A DNA stretch of 64,000 nucleotides from Flavobacteriales bacterium (GCA_018335925.1 JAGXRF010000017.1:1-64000), one strand, 5' to 3'. Numbered from the stretch's first letter, positions 52,828-62,036 are shown. Notes: generated by a model not told the origin, from the letters alone. Translations and numbers: made by a program.

Positions 52828-52845
52828 CAACCCCATAAGGGGTTG
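52828..52845 (-). terminator. Stem-loop between the lipoprotein and propeller genes
   Basis: CAACCCC (52828-52834) and GGGGTTG (52839-52845) form a 7-bp stem with an ATAA loop. On the minus strand only a weak T/A stretch follows. It may be a partial terminator or mRNA-processing signal that lowers expression of the propeller gene. Confidence 0.5.
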
Positions 52846-52852
52846 CCATGAT

Positions 52853-53395
52853 TTAATTTTGAAAGTTTACATTAAAAGAACCTTGGGTTACCTCTTTAGT
52901 AGAGTTGTCATCAGAGTTTTTGCAAGAAAATTGGAAAGTCCCTTTTACTCCGGTAGCAGTAGCTTCAGAAATTTTAATTTCACCAACTTTTGCTCCACCT
53001 GTATATGGAGCCTGCCATACTTTAGTGGTTGAAGCCATTGGGTTTGATAGGTTTACAGAAATTTCGGTATAGCTTGCATTAGCCAGTCCTAAACCACCAG
53101 TACCTCCACCAATATCGTAAGTTCCTACCCCATCAAAAGAAGTAATGTTTAGCACAAATGCTTTGCTTGAGGTTCCTCCAGTGTTTCCTTGAATAGATAA
53201 CATGGAACCAACTTGGTTAGCAAAAGTTACCATATTTAAAGTGGTAACAGTAGAACCATTTACTTTAGCAGTAATAGTACCAGCCGCTGCAGTACCGCCT
53301 CCACCTCCATCGTCGTCACTTGTACAAGAAGTGTTGGTAAAAAACATAGTGCTTGCTAGCAAGCTTAAGAATCCGATTTTGAACATTTTTTTCAT
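52853..53395 (-). CDS. Lipoprotein, DUF6252-like
   Basis: The start at 53395 (MKKMFKIGF) is preferred; one more Met precedes it. The signal ends at lipobox NTSC (about residue 24), followed by a DDDGGGGG linker. The 150-residue domain is beta-rich: 'GTITAKVNGSTVTTLNMVTFANQVGSMLSIQGNT' and 'TSFDGVGTYDIGGG'. That resembles Bacteroidota DUF6252 lipoproteins, but I am not certain. It is the middle gene of the operon 53890 to 50955. Confidence 0.6.
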   Translation of the reverse strand: MKKMFKIGFLSLLASTMFFTNTSCTSDDDGGGGGTAAAGTITAKVNGSTVTTLNMVTFANQVGSMLSIQGNTGGTSSKAFVLNITSFDGVGTYDIGGGTGGLGLANASYTEISVNLSNPMASTTKVWQAPYTGGAKVGEIKISEATATGVKGTFQFSCKNSDDNSTKEVTQGSFNVNFQN

Positions 53396-53434
53396 CATTT
53401 AAAGTTTTAGTGTATTAATATTTGTGTTTAAAAA

Positions 53435-53890
53435 TTAGTCCGCTGTAAATTGTCCCAAAAAACCAAAGGATAAAGTCCCAACATTAATTTCGTTGAGTCC
53501 ACCAGAAACTTTTTCAGAGGCCCCAAAAAGCACATTAAACTGACAGTTGTCTCTAAAGTTAACCTCTAAAGTTCCTGGAGCAAAAAGAATTGGATTTCCG
53601 ATATCTACACATTGCCCTTTATAAGTTACCACCATTCGATTGTTAGCAGAAATTTGGAAAGTAGCAGTATCCCCATCAGAAAATGGACCTCCAGGGTTAA
53701 TTTGTGTATAAGTTAAAGTATACGTTCCAACCAATCCTGATGGTACTGTTGCAGCTGTTTCAGAAGATGCAACAGGCATGTTACATTTGGAAGCACAACT
53801 TGACGCATTATCATTGTCTTTATCACATGCACCTATTAAAATTATACTGGTTATCATGGTGCAAAACAACAGGGGAAATAAAATTTTCAT
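53435..53890 (-). CDS. Small lipoprotein, first gene of the regulated operon
   Basis: The 151-residue product has a signal ending at lipobox IGAC (about residue 22) and a Cys-containing linker (SSCASKCN). A beta-rich domain follows with further Cys (GQCVD, DNCQF) that could form disulphides. The 'SGLVGTYTLTYTQ' segment resembles lipocalin-like lipoproteins, but the family is not recognised. Its promoter region carries operator-like site A. Confidence 0.65.
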   Translation of the reverse strand: MKILFPLLFCTMITSIILIGACDKDNDNASSCASKCNMPVASSETAATVPSGLVGTYTLTYTQINPGGPFSDGDTATFQISANNRMVVTYKGQCVDIGNPILFAPGTLEVNFRDNCQFNVLFGASEKVSGGLNEINVGTLSFGFLGQFTAD

Positions 53891-53918
53891 GATGTAAAGT
53901 TTATTCTAGTTTACATCA

Positions 53919-53926
53919 CAAAGGTG
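53919..53926 (-). promoter_or_regulatory. Degenerate -7 box of the lipoprotein operon
   Basis: On the minus strand this reads CACCTTTG, one mismatch from TAnnTTTG. It is 22 bases downstream of site A, and its counterpart before the response regulator has a 21-base spacing. The weak box fits a promoter that needs an activator. Confidence 0.45.
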
Positions 53927-53948
53927 TTTTTTATGTTAATAGGAAACC

Positions 53949-53968
53949 ATACGTCAAATGACGTATTT
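53949..53968 (-). promoter_or_regulatory. Operator-like site A upstream of the lipoprotein/propeller operon
   Basis: On the minus strand it reads AAATACGTCATTTGACGTAT, containing a perfect inverted repeat ATACGTCA-TT-TGACGTAT. It lies 58 bases before the start codon. It is 17/20 identical to site B before the response regulator gene. A dyad of this kind fits a NarL-type dimer. Confidence 0.65.
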
Positions 53969-53980
53969 GTTAAAATGAAG

Positions 53981-54922
53981 CTAAAAATCCGTTAAAAACT
54001 CACGAATTTGAAGTTCTAAGGTAGATAATTTTGATGAAGTTGAAGTAGCAATTTTTGAAGAATTCAAAGTTCGATGATTTTTTAATTTTTGCCATTGCCC
54101 TACTATTTCCATTTGATTGCGTGTAATTTCAGAAAAATATACTCCTGAAAATTTTTCCCAAATATAATCGATAGCTATGGGGTTGGGGTGTATCATATCT
54201 GCACCATAAAATCGGTAATCTCGTAAGTCATCCATCATGATTTCATAGCTAGGAAAATAGTTGACGGTTGATGGTTGATGATTGATGGAATGAAGTGCTG
54301 CAAAAAGATGTGACTTACTTAAATTATTTTCTACGAATCCGTCTTTTAAATGTCTGACCGGAGAAATGGTGAATACAATAGATGCTTTTGGATTGATTTG
54401 ATGTATTAATTGGATAATTTTTGAAACAGAGGTTTGTATTTCCTCCACTTCCAATAACTTTTTTTCAAACAAAGAAGCTGGCATTTTATGGCAATTGGCA
54501 ACCAAATGTTTGGATTCTTTTAATTCGTACACCCAAGCTGTACCAAATGTAATACAGATATGCGTTGCATTAAGTAAAAAATCATGGGTTTTTTGTAATT
54601 TTTGGTTGGCCAAGTTTAGTGCTTCTTCTAAATTTTCATGTCCGTTTTTAGAATGTAAATCATAACATTGCCAAATATTTTCATGGGTTTTAAAAAAGTC
54701 GGTCTCTAGATAGTTTTTTAAATACACTACTCTTTCTATCCACTTTTGTAAAGCAGTTGGTTGAAACAAAATTCCCATCGGATTTATCATCGATGGGAAG
54801 TGGTAATAAGTTAGTTTTTCTCCAATATTTTCAGCAAAACAAGAGCCAATCATCATTATTTTAGATGTGTATTCCATCTTACTAGTAGATGGTTTAACGG
54901 CAAGCTCTGTTCTAAATTGCAT
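53981..54922 (-). CDS. GSCFA domain-containing protein
   Basis: A 313-residue protein named after its N-terminal motif, here MIGSCFAENIGEKL (about 25-38). It also has 'HYGADMIHPNPIAIDYIWEKF'-like C-terminal SGNH-hydrolase features, suggesting a hydrolase of unknown substrate. Residues around 222 (INHQPSTVNYF) are encoded by a TTGATGGTTGATGATTGATGG repeat tract (54261-54289). It follows alaS on the same strand by eight bases. Confidence 0.85.
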   Translation of the reverse strand: MQFRTELAVKPSTSKMEYTSKIMMIGSCFAENIGEKLTYYHFPSMINPMGILFQPTALQKWIERVVYLKNYLETDFFKTHENIWQCYDLHSKNGHENLEEALNLANQKLQKTHDFLLNATHICITFGTAWVYELKESKHLVANCHKMPASLFEKKLLEVEEIQTSVSKIIQLIHQINPKASIVFTISPVRHLKDGFVENNLSKSHLFAALHSINHQPSTVNYFPSYEIMMDDLRDYRFYGADMIHPNPIAIDYIWEKFSGVYFSEITRNQMEIVGQWQKLKNHRTLNSSKIATSTSSKLSTLELQIREFLTDF

Positions 54923-54930
54923 CAAAAATT

Positions 54931-57573
54931 TTATTTATTCACAAAATCAATCGCTTTGCTCAAAGCTTCTGTCATTCCGTGTGGATGTTTTCCTCCCGCA
55001 GTTGCAAAAAATGGTTGTCCACCTCCACCACCTTGGATGTATTTCCCTAATTCTTTTACTATTTGTCCGGCATGGAATTGGTTGTTATCCGCTAAATTTT
55101 TAGCAACATAACATGTCAACATTGGTTTGTTATCGGTAATTGTTCCTAAAACCAATAACAAATTATCTACTTCTTGTCCTAAAGCATAAGCCAAGTCCTT
55201 TGCTCCAGAGGCATCCAAATCAACTTGCACTGACAAAAAGTTCACTCCATTAATCAACTGTATTTGATGGATTAGTTCTGATTTTAAGTTTTTGGCTTTA
55301 TCTCTTAGCAGTTGTTCCATTTGCTTTTTGAGTTTTTGGTTCTCGTCTTGCAAATTTTGAATAGCTTTTAAAGCATCCTGAGGTTGTTTTAAAACCTCTT
55401 GAATGGATTGCAAAGCTTGTTCTTGCTCGGCAAAATAGTTTTTCACTGCATCTCCCGTAATCGCTTCAATACGTCTGATTCCGGCTGCAACGGCACCTTC
55501 CGATACAATTTTAAAATGCCAAATATCTGCGGTATTTTTCACGTGAATTCCTCCGCACAACTCTTTGCTATTTCCAAAAGCAATCATCCGAACGTTATCG
55601 CCATATTTTTCTCCAAACAAAGCCATTGCACCTTGTGCCATTGCCTCTTGAATTGGGATGCTTCGGAATTCTTGCAAAGCAATTTGTTTTTCAATTTCTG
55701 TATTCACAAAGTCTTCTACTTGTTGCAATTCTTCCGAAGTAACTTTCGCAAAATGCGAAAAGTCAAAACGCAAGTAATTTGGTGCTACCAACGAACCCTT
55801 TTGCTCCACGTGTGTCCCTAAAATGGTTCGCAGTGCAAAATGCATCAAATGGGTTGCACTGTGGTTTTTAGAAGTTGCCGTACGCAAATCGGTATTTATT
55901 TTTGCTTCAAAAGTTTGTTCCAAGTTGGTTGGCAACTTTTTGGTGAAATGTAATATTAAGCTGTTTTCTTTTTTGGTGTCAAAAATATCAATTGCTTCCT
56001 CACCATTAGAAAGGCTTCCTTTGTCACCTACTTGTCCACCACCTTCCGGATAAAAAGGGGTATGATCTAAAACCAATTGGTACACTACCCCATCTTTTTT
56101 AGAATCTACTTTTCTGTATCGGGTGATTTTAACATTGTTTTCGGTTTGGTCATATCCTACAAAAGTTTCGATATTTCCCGGAATTAAAACCACCCAATCG
56201 TCTGTTGCTACTTCTGATGCAGCTTTGGAACGAGCTTTTTGTTGAGCCAAAGCTGTTTCAAAATCTTTCTCGTTGTAAGTAAAACCTCTTTCTTTTAAAA
56301 TCAAAGCAGTTAAATCCTTCGGAAAACCAAAAGTATCGTACAATTCAAAAACTTTATCTCCTGAAACTTCATTGGAAGTGGTTTCTGCAATTACTTTATC
56401 TAACAATTGTAAACCTTGCTCTAAAGTTCTTAAAAACGAGGTTTCTTCTTCCTTAATTACCTGGGTAACCAAATGTTGTTGGGTGCGAATTTCCGGAAAA
56501 AAATCTCCCATTTGTTTGGAAAGCACCTCCACCAATTGGTACATAAATGGTTCTTTTAAATTCAAAAAAGTAAAGCCATATCTAATGGCTCTTCTCAAAA
56601 TTCTTCTAATCACATAACCAGCACCATTGTTGGATGGCAATTGCCCATCTGCAATGGCAAAAGCAACTGCTCTAATATGGTCCACAATTACTCTAATGGC
56701 AATGTTAATTTTTTCTTGGTTATTGGCTGATGGTTGTTGACTATTGGAAGTGTATTGGAAACCTGAGATTTGCTCCACCTTTTCAATCAAAGGCATAAAA
56801 ACATCGGTATCATAGTTAGAAGTTTTGCCTTGCATGGCCATGCACAAACGTTCAAAACCCATTCCTGTATCTACGTGTTGTGCAGGTAGTTTCTCTAAGG
56901 AACCATCCGCTTTACGGTTAAATTCCATAAATACATTGTTCCAAATTTCCACTACTTGCGGGTGATCGGCATTTACCAAATCTTTTCCTGCAACTTTTGC
57001 TCTTTCTTCTGCTGTTCTTAAATCGATATGAATTTCTGAACAAGGCCCGCATGGACCTTGGTCACCCATTTCCCAAAAATTGTCTTTTTTATTTCCTAAA
57101 ATAATACGGTCTTCGCTTACATAGTTTTTCCACAAATCAAATGCTTCTTGGTCAAAAGGCACATTTTCGGCTGGGTTTCCTTCAAAAACCGAAACATATA
57201 AACGGTCTTTATCCAATTTCAATTCATCAGTTAAAAATTCCCAAGCCCAAGCAATGGCTTCCTTCTTAAAGTAATCACCAAAGCTCCAGTTTCCTAACAT
57301 TTCAAACATGGTGTGGTGGTAGGTATCCATCCCCACATCTTCCAAATCGTTGTGTTTGCCAGATACTCGCAAACATTTTTGCGTATCTGCAATTCTGGGT
57401 GCTTTCGGAGTTTTATTTCCTAAAAAATACTCTTTAAATTGTGCCATCCCGGAGTTGTTAAACATCAAGGTCGGATCGTCCTTTAAAACCAAAGGGGCAG
57501 AAGGCACAATTAAGTGGTTTTTACTTTGAAAAAAATCTAAAAATTTTTGACGAATTTCTTGGGAAGTCATCAT
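54931..57573 (-). CDS. alaS: Alanyl-tRNA synthetase
   Basis: A class II synthetase of about 880 residues. The catalytic domain (about 1-460) begins [27 protein letters not shown]. The editing domain has the zinc site [13 protein letters not shown] (HxxxH) and ELCGGIHV. The C-terminal part has the DHHA1-like '[16 protein letters not shown]'. The start may be one codon later (57570). A short low-complexity insert at about residues 272-284 ([10 protein letters not shown]) is encoded by a repeat tract at 56721-56748. The -7 box is at 57603-57610. Confidence 0.96.
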   Translation of the reverse strand: MMTSQEIRQKFLDFFQSKNHLIVPSAPLVLKDDPTLMFNNSGMAQFKEYFLGNKTPKAPRIADTQKCLRVSGKHNDLEDVGMDTYHHTMFEMLGNWSFGDYFKKEAIAWAWEFLTDELKLDKDRLYVSVFEGNPAENVPFDQEAFDLWKNYVSEDRIILGNKKDNFWEMGDQGPCGPCSEIHIDLRTAEERAKVAGKDLVNADHPQVVEIWNNVFMEFNRKADGSLEKLPAQHVDTGMGFERLCMAMQGKTSNYDTDVFMPLIEKVEQISGFQYTSNSQQPSANNQEKINIAIRVIVDHIRAVAFAIADGQLPSNNGAGYVIRRILRRAIRYGFTFLNLKEPFMYQLVEVLSKQMGDFFPEIRTQQHLVTQVIKEEETSFLRTLEQGLQLLDKVIAETTSNEVSGDKVFELYDTFGFPKDLTALILKERGFTYNEKDFETALAQQKARSKAASEVATDDWVVLIPGNIETFVGYDQTENNVKITRYRKVDSKKDGVVYQLVLDHTPFYPEGGGQVGDKGSLSNGEEAIDIFDTKKENSLILHFTKKLPTNLEQTFEAKINTDLRTATSKNHSATHLMHFALRTILGTHVEQKGSLVAPNYLRFDFSHFAKVTSEELQQVEDFVNTEIEKQIALQEFRSIPIQEAMAQGAMALFGEKYGDNVRMIAFGNSKELCGGIHVKNTADIWHFKIVSEGAVAAGIRRIEAITGDAVKNYFAEQEQALQSIQEVLKQPQDALKAIQNLQDENQKLKKQMEQLLRDKAKNLKSELIHQIQLINGVNFLSVQVDLDASGAKDLAYALGQEVDNLLLVLGTITDNKPMLTCYVAKNLADNNQFHAGQIVKELGKYIQGGGGGQPFFATAGGKHPHGMTEALSKAIDFVNK

Positions 57574-57602
57574 ATTAAAAGCTCTTTGAATTGGATTGGG
57601 TG

Positions 57603-57610
57603 CAAAAGTA
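57603..57610 (-). promoter_or_regulatory. -7 promoter box of alaS
   Basis: On the minus strand this reads TACTTTTG (TAnnTTTG), 29 bases before the alaS start. Confidence 0.5.
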
Positions 57611-57707
57611 ATATATCCTTTTTAATTTATGATAAATTATCTATGGAGTTCGCAGGGGATTAGTTAACGATTCTTAAAAAATCGCCTTCATTTGCTTCTA
57701 AATTTTC

Positions 57708-57715
57708 TATATTTG
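57708..57715 (+). promoter_or_regulatory. -7 promoter box of the M23 peptidase gene
   Basis: TATATTTG matches TAnnTTTG, 26 bases before the ATG at 57742. Confidence 0.5.
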
Positions 57716-57741
57716 TTTTCCTTGAATGAAAAAAATCAGGC

Positions 57742-58722
57742 ATGCCAAAAAAAGAAAAATATTATTATGATCCCGAAGCCCTCGCTTACAAAAAGTTAGA
57801 GGTTAGAAAAAGCAGAAGAATTGGGTTTGTGGTATTGTTTTTACTCTCATCTGCCTTGTTTGGTTTTTTGATGTTGGTACTGTTAATTAATACGCCATTT
57901 TTTGAAACTCCCAATAGCCGAATCATGGCTAGAGAATTAGATAACTACAAACTTCAATACAAAATTTTAAACAAAAAATTAGACCAACTAGAATCGGTTT
58001 TGGGAGCAATTGAAGAAAGAGACAACAATATTTACAGAGCATATTTTAACTCCTCTCCTATTCCGGAAGAACAACGAAAAGCCGGTTTTGGTGGTGTTAA
58101 CAGATACAAAGCTTTAGAAGGATACAACAACTCCGAATTGGTAATCAATACCACCAAAAGAGTGGATGTATTAACCAAACAACTAGCCATTCAATCCAAA
58201 TCGTTAGATGAGATTTTAAAACTCGGAAAATCAAAAGAAAAATTCTTGGCTTCTATACCAGCCATTCAACCGGTTAAAAATGAAGACTTAACGCGAATGG
58301 CATCTGGTTTTGGCTACCGAAGCGATCCGTTTACCAAAATCCGAAAAATGCACATGGGAATGGATTTTACTGCACGAACCGGAACACCGGTTTATGCCAC
58401 TGGTGATGGTGTGGTAGTAACTGCCGATAACAAAATGAGTGGTTACGGTAATTTAATTGTAATCAAACACGGATTTAGTTACGAAACCTATTATGCCCAT
58501 TTACATAAATACAATGTTAGAGCCGGACAAAAAGTAAAACGAGGAGACATTATAGGTTATGTTGGAAGTACCGGACGTAGCCAAGCTCCGCATTTACACT
58601 ATGAAGTTCGTGTAAATGGCGAAGCAGTAAACCCAATCAATTATTACTACGGAAGTATTTCTGCGGAAGAATATGTTAAAATTTCAGAATTAGCGAAACA
58701 AACCAACCAATCTTTAGACTAA
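57742..58722 (+). CDS. M23-family metallopeptidase (cell-wall endopeptidase)
   Basis: The 326-residue product has a short basic cytoplasmic tail, a membrane helix (about 27-50), a coiled-coil stalk (about 60-180) and a LytM/M23 domain (about 190-305). Zinc ligands are seen in HMGMDFTARTGTPVYATGDG (HxxxD) and HLHYEVR (HxH). It would cleave peptidoglycan cross-links during growth or division. Its stop overlaps the MerR start as TAATG, so the two are coupled. Confidence 0.92.
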   Translation: MPKKEKYYYDPEALAYKKLEVRKSRRIGFVVLFLLSSALFGFLMLVLLINTPFFETPNSRIMARELDNYKLQYKILNKKLDQLESVLGAIEERDNNIYRAYFNSSPIPEEQRKAGFGGVNRYKALEGYNNSELVINTTKRVDVLTKQLAIQSKSLDEILKLGKSKEKFLASIPAIQPVKNEDLTRMASGFGYRSDPFTKIRKMHMGMDFTARTGTPVYATGDGVVVTADNKMSGYGNLIVIKHGFSYETYYAHLHKYNVRAGQKVKRGDIIGYVGSTGRSQAPHLHYEVRVNGEAVNPINYYYGSISAEEYVKISELAKQTNQSLD

Positions 58723-59051
58723 TGCAAGTACAATTACCAGAAAAAAGATATTACAGCATTGGAGAATTGGCCAAAGCTTTTGATGTAAATGCTTCTTTGA
58801 TTCGTTTTTGGGACAAAGAATTTGATATTTTGCAACCAAAAAAGAATGCCAAAGGCAACCGAATGTTCACCCCGGAAGATGTCAAAAATTTACAAATCAT
58901 CTACCATTTGGTGAAAGAAAGAGGCTTTACTTTAGAAGGTGCCAAAACCCATTTAAAAGAAAAAAAACAACCCACTTTTGACAAATTTGAACTCATCCAA
59001 CGCTTGGAAAAAGTAAAAAGCGAATTGTTAGAGTGGAAAAAGAATTTGTAA
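58722..59051 (+). CDS. MerR-family transcriptional regulator
   Basis: The 109-residue protein is essentially a MerR winged-helix domain (YYSIGELAKAFDVNASLIRFWDKEFDILQPKKNAKGNRMFTPEDV, about 9-53) followed by a short dimerisation helix. No effector domain or metal-binding Cys is present. Coupling to a cell-wall peptidase is conserved in Flavobacteriia as far as I recall; the target genes are unknown. Confidence 0.88.
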   Translation: MQVQLPEKRYYSIGELAKAFDVNASLIRFWDKEFDILQPKKNAKGNRMFTPEDVKNLQIIYHLVKERGFTLEGAKTHLKEKKQPTFDKFELIQRLEKVKSELLEWKKNL

Positions 59052-59113
59052 TTTGAAAATGAAACTAAATATATTAAGTAATCACTAGTCACTATTCACT
59101 AAAAAAAAACATC

Positions 59114-59704
59114 ATGAGAAAATTTCTTCCTTGGATTATTGTAGGAGCCATTTTACTAATCGGTTATTCTTGGGTTAAAGGGTTTAACAATACCGCAGTA
59201 ACTTTAGATCAAGAAGTGAAAAAACAATGGGGTAATGTACAAACTGCTTACCAACGCAGAAACGACCTTATCGGTAATTTGGTAAACACCGTAAAAGGAG
59301 CTGCCGATTTTGAAAAAAGCACTTTAGAAGCAGTAATCAAAGCACGTTCAGAAGCTACCAAAACCACCATCGATCCGGCAAATATTACTCCAGAGCAATT
59401 AGCTCAGTTTAACCAAGCCCAAAGTGGTTTGAGTAGTGCTTTATCTCGATTATTAGTTACTGTGGAACAGTATCCCGATTTAAAAGCCAACCAAAACTTC
59501 TTGAAATTACAAGATGAATTAACCAGTACCGAAAATCAAATTTTAACGGCTCGAACTCGTTTTAACGAAAGCATCAACCCATATAATAACCATGTAAAAC
59601 AATTTCCGGGTTCCATCTTAGCAGGAATTTTAAACTTTTCTGAAAAACCATATTTTGATGCAGAACCAGGTGCAGAAAAACCAGTAGAAGTCAATTTTAA
59701 CTAA
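59114..59704 (+). CDS. lemA: LemA-family protein
   Basis: A 196-residue protein with an N-terminal membrane helix (about 5-22) and the helical LemA domain: 'QEVKKQWGNVQTAYQRRNDLIGNLVNTVKGAADFEKSTLEAVIKARSEAT' and 'AGILNFSEKPYFDAEPGAEKPVEVNF'. The C-terminus faces outward. It starts an operon with two TPM-domain genes, a common LemA partnership whose function is not settled. Confidence 0.93.
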   Translation: MRKFLPWIIVGAILLIGYSWVKGFNNTAVTLDQEVKKQWGNVQTAYQRRNDLIGNLVNTVKGAADFEKSTLEAVIKARSEATKTTIDPANITPEQLAQFNQAQSGLSSALSRLLVTVEQYPDLKANQNFLKLQDELTSTENQILTARTRFNESINPYNNHVKQFPGSILAGILNFSEKPYFDAEPGAEKPVEVNFN

Positions 59705-59712
59705 TTGGTTGC

Positions 59713-60150
59713 ATGACAGAAGCAGAAAAATTTCTGACTCCCGAAGAGGAAATTCAAGTAGTGCAAGCCATCACTTTGGCAGAAAAACAAACTTCTGCAG
59801 AGATTAAAGTGCACTTGGAATCCTTTTCTGAAACCCCGCCACTTTTACGTGCTTTTGAAGTGTTTCGTCACCTAAACATGCACCAAACCAAGCACCGAAA
59901 TGGAGTTTTGATTTACGTATGTGTGCAAACGCACAAACTGGCAATTTATGCCGATAATGGCATTTACCAAATTGTGCACGAGCAGTTTTGGGAGGCAGTA
60001 AAAGATGTTATCATCGAGCACTTTCAACACCACCATTATGCCAAAGGTTTGTGCGAAGGAATTGCCTTGGCAGCCGAAAAACTAGCAAATTATTTCCCCT
60101 ATACTGAAGGAGATATCAACGAAATTTCCAACGAAATTTCTAAAATGTAA
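59713..60150 (+). CDS. TPM-domain protein, soluble form
   Basis: The 145-residue product has a TPM_phosphatase-type domain ('EEEIQVVQAITLAEKQTSAEIKVHLES', 'RNGVLIYVCVQTHKLAIYADNGIY') without signal peptide or membrane helix, so it should be cytoplasmic. It is eight bases after lemA. The family is linked to photosystem repair in plants and to envelope functions in bacteria; the activity here is unknown. Confidence 0.88.
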   Translation: MTEAEKFLTPEEEIQVVQAITLAEKQTSAEIKVHLESFSETPPLLRAFEVFRHLNMHQTKHRNGVLIYVCVQTHKLAIYADNGIYQIVHEQFWEAVKDVIIEHFQHHHYAKGLCEGIALAAEKLANYFPYTEGDINEISNEISKM

Positions 60151-60221
60151 CACCTATTTATGAGTACCTTTTTCCTGCTATCCGTTACCATCTTTGGGCT
60201 GCTTTACAGGTTTGCTACAGC

Positions 60222-60254
60222 CATGGCAATAGCTTCTAAAGTCGCTTTGCCATG
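60222..60254 (+). repeat. Hairpin in an atypical segment between the two TPM genes
   Basis: CATGGCAA (60222-60229) pairs with TTGCCATG (60247-60254), extended by AGC/GCT inside a one-base bulge. It lies in an unusually GC-rich stretch (about 60160-60285) compared with its surroundings, which resembles a degenerate dispersed repeat. It may form a structured leader for the second TPM gene. Confidence 0.55.
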
Positions 60255-60285
60255 CCAACCAAACCAAGCAAAGCATCTCCAAAGT

Positions 60286-61104
60286 ATGTTCACTTCTATC
60301 AGGGGTAGGCTTTTGGTGCTAAGCTTCCTATTATTCCTAAACCACAACTCATATAGTCAGTTCAACATTCCAGATGTAAAAACGCTAAAAGAACAAACCA
60401 GTGTGTATGACTATGCCAAGTTATTCTCCGAACAAGAGTTTGTTCAACTTCGCGATAAATTGTTGCGTTACTCCGACTCCACTTCTACCCAAATGGTGGT
60501 AATTACCATTGACGATTTAAAAGGAGAAGACATAGGTGTGCTAGCACCCAAGTGGGCACATGCCTGGGGTATCGGACAAGAAAAAGAAGACAATGGCTTG
60601 TTGGTTTTAATTGCTAAAAACGACCGAAAAGTTTGGATTGCTCCCGGTTATGGTATCGAAGAAGTGTTAACAGCCGGACAAAGCGGACAAATTATCCGAA
60701 GTGTAATGGTGCCAAATTTTAAAAACGGTAACTATTACAAAGGGGTCAACGATGCTTTAGACATCATCAAAGAAATGCTTTTGGGCAGATACAAAAATCA
60801 ACCAAAAGCAGCCAAACGAGATGGAGGTTTGTTTCCGGTGTTTTTGTTTTTAATTTTTATGTCCGTTATAGTGTTTTTATCTTTAAAATACGGAGATAAA
60901 AACCCTCCAAGAGGTGGTTCCAACTCTGGCGGAGGTGGTTTAAGCCCAATGGACATCATCATTCTTTCTAGCCTAGGCAGAGGTGGCAGAAGTAGTGGTG
61001 GTTTTGGTGGAGGAAGCTTTGGAGGCGGTGGATTTGGTGGAGGCTTTTCTGGTGGATTTGGTGGTGGAGGTTTCTCAGGTGGAGGTGCAGGAGGATCGTG
61101 GTAA
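60286..61104 (+). CDS. TPM-domain membrane protein with Gly-rich tail (YgcG-like)
   Basis: The start at 60286 is preferred because a signal peptide begins there (RLLVLSFLLFLNHNSYSQ). The open frame back to 60160 crosses a repeat-like segment and looks non-coding. The 272-residue product has a TPM domain (about 30-165, 'TSVYDYAKLFSEQEFVQLRDKLLRYSDSTSTQMVVITID' and 'VWIAPGYGIEEVLTAGQSGQIIRSVMVPNF'), a membrane helix (about 190-208) and a C-terminal Gly/Ser/Phe-rich tail. This layout is typical of YgcG proteins next to lemA. Confidence 0.85.
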   Translation: MFTSIRGRLLVLSFLLFLNHNSYSQFNIPDVKTLKEQTSVYDYAKLFSEQEFVQLRDKLLRYSDSTSTQMVVITIDDLKGEDIGVLAPKWAHAWGIGQEKEDNGLLVLIAKNDRKVWIAPGYGIEEVLTAGQSGQIIRSVMVPNFKNGNYYKGVNDALDIIKEMLLGRYKNQPKAAKRDGGLFPVFLFLIFMSVIVFLSLKYGDKNPPRGGSNSGGGGLSPMDIIILSSLGRGGRSSGGFGGGSFGGGGFGGGFSGGFGGGGFSGGGAGGSW

Positions 61105-61200
61105 GATTTTTGTGTAACATCTAAAGTCTAAAATAAACTTTTACCATATACTTATCAAATGCCTAACCATCAAATAAATAAACTTTCAAAAATAACCACC

Positions 61201-62031
61201 ATGAAACTCTGGATTCTTTTAGGCTTATTACTTCCGTTTGGGGTTTTTGCTCAATTAACTTACGAGAAAAACTGGAGTACTGCCTTGGAAAAAGCCAAAG
61301 CTAAAAACCAATTAATATTTATCAAATACTACAACGAAAATTGTGGTGTTTGTAAAAAAACACAAGAAATACTTAACACTCCAGAGGTTGCCAAAGTATA
61401 TCAAAACAATTTTGTTTGTTATGCTATTAATACCGAAAAGAAAAAACCTGAAGAAGAAGCCTTATTACAAAAAATTGGTTTAGAGTTTGACGGGGTTCCA
61501 ATTTTTATATTTGTAGATGCCAACCAACAATGGGTACATCACTCGGGGGTGAAAGCCACTAAAGAAAGACTATTACAAATTAGTAGCGATGCCAGCAATC
61601 CGAATGTTCAAAGTTCAAAATACCAAGATAGATATCAGAAAGGGGAACGAAATGTTACCTTGTTATTTCAGTATGCCGAAGTGCTCAAAGCACAAAAAAA
61701 CTATGAGCAATTAAAAATTGTTACATCAGAATTGTATCAATATTTTCCAAAACAAAACTTATGTAGTAACGACAGTTACTTTATCTTAAAAAGAGTGGTA
61801 ACGGATACCGAAAATGGCTTTTTTCAATATTGGTACCAAAACCAAAAACTACTAGAGGGAAAAGAAACCGGTGTAATGGCAGGAAAAGAAAAAGAAAATC
61901 TAGAAAAAATAGTGCTGCAAGAAATTCGTGTATTTGATAAAAGCAAATTCACTACCGAAAAAAAGAAAAAATTAATGGACATTATTCAGAAACTAGGCAT
62001 TACCAACCAGCCGGAAGTATTTTTTGAATGA
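61201..62031 (+). CDS. Secreted thioredoxin-like protein
   Basis: The ATG at 61201 begins a signal peptide (MKLWILLGLLLPFGVFAQ); an upstream ATG at 61159 would add 14 unlikely residues. The thioredoxin-like domain has the redox motif CGVC (48-51) in YYNENCGVCKKTQEIL, and GVPIFIFVDANQQWVHHSG with the cis-Pro. The C-terminal half (about 140-275) is helical with no known family. It probably acts in periplasmic thiol chemistry. Confidence 0.85.
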   Translation: MKLWILLGLLLPFGVFAQLTYEKNWSTALEKAKAKNQLIFIKYYNENCGVCKKTQEILNTPEVAKVYQNNFVCYAINTEKKKPEEEALLQKIGLEFDGVPIFIFVDANQQWVHHSGVKATKERLLQISSDASNPNVQSSKYQDRYQKGERNVTLLFQYAEVLKAQKNYEQLKIVTSELYQYFPKQNLCSNDSYFILKRVVTDTENGFFQYWYQNQKLLEGKETGVMAGKEKENLEKIVLQEIRVFDKSKFTTEKKKKLMDIIQKLGITNQPEVFFE

Positions 62032-62036
62032 GTTAA

